This document shows, piece after piece, positions 9,301 through 15,119 of a stretch of DNA of 19,571 nt. Source of the stretch: Ferruginibacter sp. (lineage in GTDB: Bacteria > Bacteroidota > Bacteroidia > Chitinophagales > Chitinophagaceae); NCBI GenBank assembly GCA_025352435.1, contig JANXTN010000199.1:1-19571 (forward strand), given 5' to 3'. A program made the translations under genes and the position numbers. Within the stretch, counting starts at the first letter, position 1; each line of letters starts with the position of its first letter. A model generated the notes under the pieces. The model was not told where the DNA came from. It saw nothing but the letters and a program-made list of their open reading frames with translations, and searched no databases.

Positions 9301-10324
9301 TATCTCTTACCAAATATATGCAGCCACTTTTTATTCCTGCATCATCTTTTATAACCGTTTTGCTCACTTCCACATTAATAGCTTTGCCGCCCTTTGTGTA
9401 ATGTACCGCTTCACCTTTCCATGTATCATTTACAAAAATGGGATACCGCAGTTTTTCAGGATTTTCTTCCCTTAGCTTAAATAAGGTTAAAAACGATTTT
9501 CCCTTTGCTTCTTCTACACTAAATCCATAAAGATGTTCTGCATGTACATTCCAGTCTGTAATTATGAATTGATTGTCTGTGGTGATAATTGCATCATATA
9601 TATTTTTTAAAAGAGTAGAATTATATAAGAGTAGTTTATTTAAATTTTCTGCCTTTTCTAAATTTTCCTTCACATATCTGGATGCAAAATATGCTGCTAC
9701 AAAAAATAAAACAGCCAGTAAAAAATAAAGCCAGGACTGCTGCTTGTAAAGTTGTTTCCGGTCTTCAGTAGCATTTTTAAAAATATGGAGCGCATCTTTT
9801 TCCAGATTAGCAGAAAGGATGATTACCGAATCTAACTGCCGACCGGCAATGCTGTCATAAAAAGGTATTAAAGCATAATTACTATCCTGATATCTTTTTA
9901 TATCTAATATTCTGTTGTTGTTTGCTATGCTACGGCCCGAAATATTTGCGAGTTGTAATACATCATTTTTTCTAAAATTGTTTGTGATAGCATATTCCAG
10001 CAGTTCATTTTTATTTTCTTTAATTTTTATTGCAACCCCGGCAAATTCTTTTAAGTACTGTTCGTTTCCATTTTTTAACCATGCATCTTTTAGATGATCG
10101 AGATGCTCTGCATTTAACTGAATAGCTTCTATATTTTTTACAATACCTAATAACACAGTTTCTTTATTAGATCTTGCGCTGGTAACACGCATATTTGTAA
10201 ATGCAGCCAGCAATACCAACAGCAATAGGGCAATAGATAATGCCAAGGCATATTTTATATTTTGAGCAGTTTTTATCAATTTCAAAAATTTATATTTTTT
10301 TGTTGTTTGGTTGTTTGCCTCCAC
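6332..10324 (-). CDS. Membrane sensor histidine kinase with seven PAS domains (HisKA_3 type)
   Basis: The product has 1330 residues and starts with GTG at 10324; there is no ATG before Met45, which lies at the end of the first membrane helix, and a stop codon lies just upstream in frame. Order: membrane helix 1 (about 25-45), a periplasmic helical CHASE3-like sensor (about 46-195), helix 2 (about 197-217), then seven PAS/PAC units at roughly 235-350, 365-480, 490-610, 622-745, 750-868, 872-988 and 993-1110. Most end in a DIT(E/D) PAC signature. A HisKA_3 dimerisation/phospho-acceptor domain follows, with His1141 in REIHDELGQ, then an ATPase domain with N-box ESLTNVLRHS (1248-1257), G1 box DNGIGF (1279-1284) and G2 box GLLGM. 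There is no receiver domain, so phosphate should pass to a separate NarL-type regulator: the downstream one, the divergent one, or both. Ligands of the PAS domains are unknown. Confidence 0.93.
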   Translation of the reverse strand: MEANNQTTKKYKFLKLIKTAQNIKYALALSIALLLLVLLAAFTNMRVTSARSNKETVLLGIVKNIEAIQLNAEHLDHLKDAWLKNGNEQYLKEFAGVAIKIKENKNELLEYAITNNFRKNDVLQLANISGRSIANNNRILDIKRYQDSNYALIPFYDSIAGRQLDSVIILSANLEKDALHIFKNATEDRKQLYKQQSWLYFLLAVLFFVAAYFASRYVKENLEKAENLNKLLLYNSTLLKNIYDAIITTDNQFIITDWNVHAEHLYGFSVEEAKGKSFLTLFKLREENPEKLRYPIFVNDTWKGEAVHYTKGGKAINVEVSKTVIKDDAGIKSGCIYLVRDITPSIQLQNELKHLSENLQEEVNLKASELNNVFERIADAFIAFDNDWNYTYLNKAALQLHGEAEADIIGKNIWQKFPNVVNEPFYEALQLAKTTQQPQRCELYYSLEDKWYADLIYPSANGISVYYHDITDKKKAEIELTNAQQELVNAEAKFRALVEKSMVGVYIRKGNRFLYVNPRFAEIFGYNEAELYNDFDVINLIEDSERAKMEENLRAYEDHEVNNHNYEFIGLHKTGTLIYSEAFGSITNYNGEEVIIGTIIDITERKNTTDRLLLADEALMISNERFELVAQATNDAIWDWDLENDVLSGNERFNKMVGISENEPTNFEGFFSRIHEDDRDNLLANFKDAVLEKLSLLTEEFRFKDSTGTYKFIYDRAYILYKNEVAYRMLGAMQDITLQKESENKSQREKALSDSIINSLPGIFYLFNKHGKYLRWNKNFETVTGYTSNEISKIHPLDFFNIDEKGIVEEKIKNVFVAGSDIVEANFKTKSGLLIPYYFTGMSIRYEEEDCLLGVGLDISEKIKSQNELFESEQKFRTLVQQASDGIIITDEEGNFMEVNDSAVTLTGYQKHELDKMNTDDIFIEESGIKKPLHHNAITNGAVVISEHFIRRKGGKMINVEVSAKQLSDGRFQRIVRDITERTLVEDALRASEKKYRLLFNDNPLPMWINSTADNNFIDVNNAALVSYGYSKEEFLKMKLSDLDSFNNSLQKHLNERSGTNDMEGVYEHVKKNGQIIKVDILTHDIIFEGKPAILSLANDITAKFEAEESLQKSNDALRDLASHLETIRENERIHMAREIHDELGQQLTGLKMDIAWLNIKIKSDDEAIKEKMKDAISLIDKTVITVRRIATELRPSILDDLGLIAAMEWQSEEFEKRSEIKSIFTSNVSQIQVSADVATAVFRIFQESLTNVLRHSQATEVISFLRMEKDIITLFIEDNGIGFKDNDIKNKKTLGLLGMKERIQLINGKYEINGNAGKGTSVIITVPLK

Positions 10325-10382
10325 TATAAAAATAAATTAATTAAATTAAAGACAGCAGCCATAAAACTGCTTTTATATTTCA

Positions 10383-10390
10383 TAGATTTG
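10383..10390 (+). promoter_or_regulatory. -7 box of the divergent response-regulator gene
   Basis: TAGATTTG matches TAnnTTTG exactly and lies 22 bases before the ATG at 10413, predicting a leader of about 15 bases. No clear TTTG partner is seen about 20 bases upstream. It lies in the 88-base gap that must also hold the kinase promoter on the other strand, for which I see no convincing box. Confidence 0.5.
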
Positions 10391-10412
10391 TTTGTGAATA
10401 AAGAACCTGATT

Positions 10413-11033
10413 ATGAAAAAATTTTTACTTATCGATGATCATCTTGTTGTAAGATCAGGCATTAAACTTTTGCTTACAGATATGTATAAGGATGTGGAAA
10501 TAAGTGAAGCAGAAAATGGTGACAGTGCCATGCAGCTTTTAAAAGCAGATACTTATGATCTTATCACTATGGATGTGCAAATGCCCAACACAGATAGCTT
10601 TGCATTAATGGAGCATGTAAAAAAAGAATATCCAAAAGCTAAAGTGCTCATGTTTTCTATGAGCCCGGAAAGCATTTATGCTATACGGTTTATAAAAGCC
10701 GGAGCAAAAGGTTTTATCAGTAAATCTGCACCGCTGGAAGAAATGAAAATTGCCATTGATAAGGTAATGAACGATAAAAAATATTTTAGTGAAGAGGTGC
10801 TAATGGAACTTACAGAAGGAGACGGTGGCAGCAACAGCAATGCGTTTGACCTCCTTTCGCCCCGTGAGTTTGAAATTGTGCAGATGTTACTCAATGGCAA
10901 AACCATCAGCCACATAGCAGCAGATTTATCGCTTGGATTATCCACCGTGGGCACTCACAAAGGGCGTATTTTTCAAAAATTAAAAGTTACCAACCTGTTG
11001 GAATTAAAAGAACTTGCCAACTCTTACCTGTAG
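10413..11033 (+). CDS. Second NarL/FixJ-type response regulator, divergent from the kinase
   Basis: The product has 206 residues. The receiver has acidic D8-D9, phospho-acceptor Asp54 (ITMDVQMPN), Ser82 and Lys104 (FISKS). The LuxR-type helix-turn-helix begins LSPREFEIVQMLLNGKT, with STVGTHKGRIFQKL as the probable recognition helix. It is similar in layout and length to the regulator downstream of the kinase, but the recognition helix differs clearly, so the two should bind different DNA sites. The gene is divergently transcribed from the kinase across 88 bases. Which kinase phosphorylates it is inference; position suggests the seven-PAS kinase. Confidence 0.92.
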   Translation: MKKFLLIDDHLVVRSGIKLLLTDMYKDVEISEAENGDSAMQLLKADTYDLITMDVQMPNTDSFALMEHVKKEYPKAKVLMFSMSPESIYAIRFIKAGAKGFISKSAPLEEMKIAIDKVMNDKKYFSEEVLMELTEGDGGSNSNAFDLLSPREFEIVQMLLNGKTISHIAADLSLGLSTVGTHKGRIFQKLKVTNLLELKELANSYL

Positions 11034-11044
11034 AGATTTTCTTC

Positions 11045-11067
11045 AACAGTTTCTACTAAGCTGTTTT
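11045..11067 (+). terminator. Possible terminator after the second response regulator
   Basis: An 8-bp stem including one G-T pair (11045-11052 with 11058-11065) and a 5-base loop lead into a run of four T. It is weak but well placed between the regulator stop codon and the HipA-like gene. Confidence 0.35.
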
Positions 11068-11078
11068 AAATCATAGCA

Positions 11079-11864
11079 ATGCCGCCAATAAGAAATGTAA
11101 ATGTTACACGGTATGTAACACCCTTGCGGGAAGGCGGCTCCATGCCAGCTATTGCAGAAGCCGATGATGAGTTTTTGTACGTTGTAAAATTTAGAGGCGC
11201 CGGGCAGGGCCCCAAAGCCTTAATTGCAGAATTAATAAGTGGCGAAATTGCAAGGGCACTGCAATTGCGCATACCGGAAATCGTTTTTGCTAATTTAGAT
11301 GAAGCCTTTGGCAGAACAGAAGGAGATGAAGAAATTCAGGATCTGCTTCGCTCCAGCGAGGGATTAAATTTAGCCTTACATTATTTATCAGGCGCCATTA
11401 CTTACGACCCCGCCGTTACAACAATTGAATCATTGCTTGCTTCTAAAATTGTATGGCTAGATTGTTTTATTACCAATGTTGATCGTACAGTACGCAACAC
11501 TAATATGCTCCTGTGGCAAAAAGAATTGTGGTTGATAGATCATGGTGCATCGCTGTATTTTCATCACTCGTGGGACAATGCAATGGCGCAGGCAATAAAA
11601 CCATTTACCTATATAAAAGATCATGTATTATTGCCGCAGGCTGCAGAACTTAAAAGTGTAAATGAACTTTTTTGTACGTTTTTAAACCCAAAGCTTTTAA
11701 AAGATATTGTTGCAATGATACCTAATGAATGGCTGTTAACCGATGCGCCTTTTACCACTATAGACGAACACAGAAATGCTTATGCTGACTTTTTGATAGC
11801 CAGACTTGCACATGCAGAAATATTTGTAAACGAAGCAATACATGCAAGAGAAACAATTATATGA
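11079..11864 (+). CDS. HipA-like (HipA_2) kinase-fold protein
   Basis: The product has 261 residues, much shorter than classical HipA (about 440). It matches the stand-alone HipA-like kinase domain seen in Bacteroidota, sometimes mis-annotated as an aminotransferase. Visible kinase features are a candidate nucleotide-binding lysine Lys37 (YVVKFRGAGQG), a catalytic-loop-like segment NVDRTVRNTNML with Asp135 and Asn140/Asn142, and a metal-binding DFG-like segment LIDHG with Asp154. HipA proteins are Ser/Thr kinases that in classical toxin-antitoxin systems phosphorylate glutamyl-tRNA synthetase; the target here is unknown. There is no HipB-type helix-turn-helix partner. The 3' end overlaps the DUF3037 gene by 23 bases, which points to coupled translation and a joint function. 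Domain call confident, activity inferred. Confidence 0.82.
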   Translation: MPPIRNVNVTRYVTPLREGGSMPAIAEADDEFLYVVKFRGAGQGPKALIAELISGEIARALQLRIPEIVFANLDEAFGRTEGDEEIQDLLRSSEGLNLALHYLSGAITYDPAVTTIESLLASKIVWLDCFITNVDRTVRNTNMLLWQKELWLIDHGASLYFHHSWDNAMAQAIKPFTYIKDHVLLPQAAELKSVNELFCTFLNPKLLKDIVAMIPNEWLLTDAPFTTIDEHRNAYADFLIARLAHAEIFVNEAIHARETII

Positions 11865-12225
11865 ATATGCAGTTATTAGAGTAATGCCACGTGTAGAAAG
11901 AGAAGAATTTTTAAACGTAGGGGTAGTGTTGTATTGTAGTTCAAAAAAATATTTGGAAGCAGTTTATATGTTAAACCAACAACGCATTACCGCTTTTTGC
12001 AACAGTTGTAACATTGCAGAAATAGAAACCTATCTAAGCGCTTTTAAAAATATTTGCAGAGGCGATGGACATGCAGGACCCATAAGTTTGTTGCCCGCTG
12101 CTGCTAGGTTTCGCTGGCTAACAGCTACGAGAAGTACTGTAGTGCAGACATCAAAAACACATCCAGGTTTTTGTGTAGATCCGGCAGAAATGCTCCGTAA
12201 ATTATTTAACGATCTGGTACAATAA
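11842..12225 (+). CDS. DUF3037 protein, overlapping the HipA-like kinase gene
   Basis: The product has 127 residues. The start LYEYAVIRVMPRVEREEFLNVGVVLYC and the later RFRWLTATRSTVVQTSKTHPG are the conserved blocks of DUF3037 as I know it. No enzymatic function is established. The ATG at 11842 lies 23 bases inside the 3' end of the HipA-like gene in another frame; this start gives the standard family N-terminus. Cys31, Cys53, Cys56, Cys72 and Cys111 are present, but no clear metal site can be drawn. DUF3037 genes commonly sit beside HipA-like kinase genes (from memory), so a role as partner, substrate or inhibitor of the kinase is a reasonable guess. Confidence 0.85.
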   Translation: MQEKQLYEYAVIRVMPRVEREEFLNVGVVLYCSSKKYLEAVYMLNQQRITAFCNSCNIAEIETYLSAFKNICRGDGHAGPISLLPAAARFRWLTATRSTVVQTSKTHPGFCVDPAEMLRKLFNDLVQ

Positions 12226-12311
12226 AAGGTATTCCATATTTCTTTTAATGGATACAAACCTTCAATTCATTTTCATATAAATATAAAGTGCATCGTTAAT
12301 AAAAAAATAGT

Positions 12312-12319
12312 TACACTTG
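12312..12319 (+). promoter_or_regulatory. Possible -7 box of the LacI-family gene
   Basis: TACACTTG matches TAnnTTTG at all but one fixed base and lies 10 bases before the ATG at 12330, implying a very short leader. No TTTG element is evident upstream. Tentative. Confidence 0.3.
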
Positions 12320-12329
12320 CAGAACGATT

Positions 12330-13349
12330 ATGAATTTAAAGGAACTTGCTAAAGAACTCAATTTATCTATTTCATCTGTTTCCCGGGCACTCAGAGACAG
12401 CAAAGAAATAAGCCCATCCACAAAAAAAATAGTACTTGCTAAAGCGAAAGAATTAAACTATCAGGCCAATCCATTTGCGAGCAATCTTCGCAAACAAAAA
12501 AGCAAAACCATAGCAGTAGTAATACCGGAAATTGCCAATAACTTTTTTTCATTGGCCATTAACGGTGCAGAATCATATGCACAAAAAAAAGGGTATCATG
12601 TTCTCATTTATCAAACCCACGATGAGCTTCAGCAGGAAATATCTATTTCAAAACATTTACAAAATGGCCGTGTAGATGGAATTTTAATTTCCCTTTCCAG
12701 CCAAACCGCGGCAACAGATCATTTAAAGGAAATAAAAACGAAAGGCATTCCGTTGGTTTTTTTTGACAGGGTTGCAGAAAATATAAATGCGCCAAAAATT
12801 ACTACCAACGATTACGAGAGTGGCTTTAAGGCAACGGAGCATTTAATTGAAAACGGTTGTAAAAAAATTGCCTTCCTTTCTATCTCCAATAAACTTTCTA
12901 TAGCCAATAAAAGAATGAAAGGGTATTTGGATGCTGCAAAAAAACATGGTATTGTTACACAAAAAAAACATCTAATTACCTGCGATACTGATAAAGAGGC
13001 AAATAAGTTTTTGATAAGAAAAATGCTTGAGCAAACCGACAGACCTGATGCAATTTTTGCATGTGTAGAAGAACTTGCCGTATCCAGTTATTTAGTATGC
13101 CAGGAACTGCAACTTAATATTCCCAACGATATTAAGATCATGAGTTTTTCTAATTTACAAACGGCTGCAATCCTCAACCCATCGCTTACAACAATTACAC
13201 AACCAGCATACGATATTGGCAGAGAAGCGGCAGCTGTGCTTTTTCAATTAATGGAGCACAAGGGCAGTGCGACACACATGGGCGATGTAGTACTCAATTC
13301 TGAATTGATTGTGAGAAACTCTACAAGAATGGTTCCCCATCTCGTGTAA
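12330..13349 (+). CDS. LacI/GalR-family transcriptional regulator
   Basis: The product has 339 residues, normal for the family. The N-terminal LacI helix-turn-helix is residues 3-22 (LKELAKELNLSISSVSRAL), followed by the hinge helix near 45-56 (NPFASNLRKQ). The periplasmic-binding-protein-like effector domain runs from about 60 (KTIAVVIPEIANNFFSLAINGAE) to the C-terminus. Such proteins bind a palindromic operator as dimers and usually respond to a sugar or sugar phosphate. No sugar-uptake or glycosidase gene is nearby, so its regulon must lie elsewhere or it acts on its immediate neighbours; the effector cannot be predicted. It follows the DUF3037 gene by about 104 bases, so it is probably a separate unit. 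The tRNA-protein transferase homologue follows after 32 bases and may be co-transcribed. Confidence 0.93.
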   Translation: MNLKELAKELNLSISSVSRALRDSKEISPSTKKIVLAKAKELNYQANPFASNLRKQKSKTIAVVIPEIANNFFSLAINGAESYAQKKGYHVLIYQTHDELQQEISISKHLQNGRVDGILISLSSQTAATDHLKEIKTKGIPLVFFDRVAENINAPKITTNDYESGFKATEHLIENGCKKIAFLSISNKLSIANKRMKGYLDAAKKHGIVTQKKHLITCDTDKEANKFLIRKMLEQTDRPDAIFACVEELAVSSYLVCQELQLNIPNDIKIMSFSNLQTAAILNPSLTTITQPAYDIGREAAAVLFQLMEHKGSATHMGDVVLNSELIVRNSTRMVPHLV

Positions 13350-13355
13350 TTAAAA

Positions 13356-13377
13356 ACAATATTTGAGCTTATATTGT
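13356..13377. repeat. Inverted repeat between the LacI-family and transferase genes
   Basis: ACAATAT (13356-13362) and ATATTGT (13371-13377) form a perfect 7-bp inverted repeat with an 8-base spacer, filling most of the 32-base gap and ending 5 bases before the next ATG. It could be an mRNA hairpin modulating translation of the next gene or a protein-binding site. AT-rich, so chance is possible. Confidence 0.35.
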
Positions 13378-13381
13378 ACCA

Positions 13382-14101
13382 ATGAATGCAGGCCTGGATT
13401 TTATTTTTCCTGAAGAAAAAGGCTTTACAGGTAATGAGCTCGATGATTACCTGGCAGCCGGTTATTACCGAACACAACACCTGCTTTTTACTACACACCA
13501 AACACAAATAAGCAGTCAGGAAAAAATGTATCCTGTTTTCTGGCTTCGTATGCCTGCAAAAGACTTACAGGAAAGTGCTGCTGCTGTTGCCATCAGAAAA
13601 AAATGCAGCGCATTTACTTTTTCGTACCACAAGGCAAAAATAACTAACAAGGCAAATGAATTATATAGCCTTTACCTACACAGTATTGATTTTGAAGCTG
13701 CTGAAAGTTGCAGCAGTTATCTGTATCATCCATACTTTGAAAATCCATTCAATTCAAAAATGCTACAGATAAATGATGGCAAAAATTTAATTGCGCTCGG
13801 TTATTTTGATTTAGGAAAACACAGCATGGCGGGCATTTTAAACTTTTATGATCCTGCATATAAAAAATACAGTTTAGGCAAATTCCTTATGCTGAAAAAA
13901 CTTGACTATGCCCGTGCGAAAAATCTCAAGTATTACTACACAGGTTACATAAGTACTGAAAGTAATAAATTTGATTATAAAATTTTTCCTGACAAACAAG
14001 CCGTTGAAGTATTTCTTCCTAAAGAAAAAATTTGGACGCCTTATAATTTAATGGGTAAAGAAAAACTGGCGAAATATTTTGCAAAAAATATTCAATTATG
14101 A
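13382..14101 (+). CDS. Divergent arginyl/leucyl-tRNA--protein transferase (ATE/Bpt) homologue
   Basis: The product has 239 residues. Residues 27-100 (GYYRTQHLLFTTH ... PVFWLRMPAKDL ... ELYSLYLHSI) follow the layout of the N-terminal ATE/Bpt region, and residues 139-195 (LGYFDLGKHSMAGILNFYDP, YSLGKFLMLKKLDYARAKNLKYYYTGYI) match the C-terminal GNAT-like catalytic domain well. Family members transfer Arg or Leu from charged tRNA to the N-terminus of proteins, marking them for degradation. The Cys cluster that normally follows the GYRR-like segment is absent: the place is held by QTQISSQEKMYP. The only cysteines are Cys75 and Cys110. Activity may therefore differ from known transferases. The ATG at 13382 is the first in the frame after the inverted repeat. 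Annotation as a family member is sound; substrate and activity are open. Confidence 0.75.
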   Translation: MNAGLDFIFPEEKGFTGNELDDYLAAGYYRTQHLLFTTHQTQISSQEKMYPVFWLRMPAKDLQESAAAVAIRKKCSAFTFSYHKAKITNKANELYSLYLHSIDFEAAESCSSYLYHPYFENPFNSKMLQINDGKNLIALGYFDLGKHSMAGILNFYDPAYKKYSLGKFLMLKKLDYARAKNLKYYYTGYISTESNKFDYKIFPDKQAVEVFLPKEKIWTPYNLMGKEKLAKYFAKNIQL

Positions 14102-14157
14102 AATTATTCCTGGTCACCTCTAGGAAAGTTTTTAATTTTTAATTAAAGAATTACAAA

Positions 14158-15051
14158 CTACTTCGGAGAAATTATAAAACTGTTGTGTACTTCATACTTT
14201 GGAGTATTTCCTGCCATTTTTAAAGCATTATTAAGCTCCTTCAAATCTTTAAACGTTAATGGTAAAATATGTTCAGCGGGCTGATACGTAGTGCCGGTTG
14301 AATAATCTTTCCCAGATGTATTTGTCATTTCAATATGATTTCCCAAGAAGTAAGAAACTTTGTGAGCTGAAGCAAAATCTACCAGTCGTTGCATGCTTAA
14401 TTTATTGGCTGTCCAGTCACGGATATACAATCTCCCGGGGTAAAAGCTGTCGCCCGATAATAATATTTTCGTTGCATAATCATACACAGCAATGGATGCA
14501 AGCTGGTGCCCCGGTATTGGAATGATTTCCACTATCCGATTTCCCAAATCAATCTGTCCATTTTGTAAGGGCCAGTTTTTTAAATCAAAGTAAGCAGATA
14601 CATCGCTCACATTTAATCCCACTATTTCTGTACGGATTTTATTTTTAAATTGACCATCTCCTGCTATATGATCGCCATGGGCATGGGTATGTGCAACAAT
14701 TAGATCAATGGAATTCTTTGTGTTTTTTTCCCATTGGCTAATAATATTTTTAACTGTACTATATAACGGAAACTTTACAGAATCTTCTGTGGCGCCTGTA
14801 TCCATTAACAATGCTTTTTTATCCCCTAAAAAAAGATAGAGAAAAGGTGCTTCATAATTGGTGCATTTGTTTTGTCTTAAAATAAAAGTATTCTCATTAT
14901 ACCTGACAACCTGTATGAGTGGATCTTTGTTTTCTTTGCAGTTTTCAGATCCACTTATCCACTTTACGCTATTCAAATTTGTTGTGGTTTTTTGTAAAGT
15001 TTTACAGGAAAAAAGTGAGCAAAATATTAAAGCAATAAGTATATATTTCAT
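14158..15051 (-). CDS. Metallo-beta-lactamase-fold hydrolase lipoprotein
   Basis: The product has 297 residues. The N-terminus is a lipoprotein signal with lipidated Cys16 (ALIFCSLFSC), so the enzyme should be anchored in the envelope. The metal-binding set of the fold is complete: HAHGDH (His123, His125, Asp127, His128), His182 (PIPGHQ), Asp201 (LLSGDSFYPG) and His239 (GNHIEM). Residues 78-86 (DKKALLMDTG) form the typical first strands. The fold covers beta-lactamases, glyoxalase II, lactonases and others; the substrate cannot be decided from these motifs. The gene lies 68 bases downstream of the TPR lipoprotein gene on the same strand but has its own -7 box. Confidence 0.88.
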   Translation of the reverse strand: MKYILIALIFCSLFSCKTLQKTTTNLNSVKWISGSENCKENKDPLIQVVRYNENTFILRQNKCTNYEAPFLYLFLGDKKALLMDTGATEDSVKFPLYSTVKNIISQWEKNTKNSIDLIVAHTHAHGDHIAGDGQFKNKIRTEIVGLNVSDVSAYFDLKNWPLQNGQIDLGNRIVEIIPIPGHQLASIAVYDYATKILLSGDSFYPGRLYIRDWTANKLSMQRLVDFASAHKVSYFLGNHIEMTNTSGKDYSTGTTYQPAEHILPLTFKDLKELNNALKMAGNTPKYEVHNSFIISPK

Positions 15052-15087
15052 GAGCTTTTCTAATATTTATATAGAGTAGATAGTGTA

Positions 15088-15095
15088 CAAATCTA
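15088..15095 (-). promoter_or_regulatory. -7 box of the metallo-hydrolase lipoprotein gene
   Basis: On the minus strand TAGATTTG matches TAnnTTTG exactly, 36 bases before the start codon. It is part of an 8-bp inverted repeat (15089-15096 with 15114-15121) whose other arm overlaps the stop codon of the upstream TPR gene. Confidence 0.45.
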
Positions 15096-15119
15096 TTAAA
15101 GAAAATTTCTCCCATAGAT

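Noticed and set aside
9278..9475. Plus-strand ORFs of 60-120 codons inside the sensor kinase gene
   Set aside because: They are antisense shadows of a long conserved coding sequence and show no domain or start signal of their own.
12226..12265. Imperfect inverted repeat (ATTCCAT ... ATGGATA) after the DUF3037 gene, considered as terminator or LacI operator
   Set aside because: The arms need a bulge to pair, there is no T-run, and the match does not resemble a LacI-type palindrome.
14102..14157. Search for a terminator between the convergent transferase and metallo-hydrolase genes
   Set aside because: Only 4-bp stems (TCCT/AGGA) and AT-rich runs are visible; no convincing hairpin.
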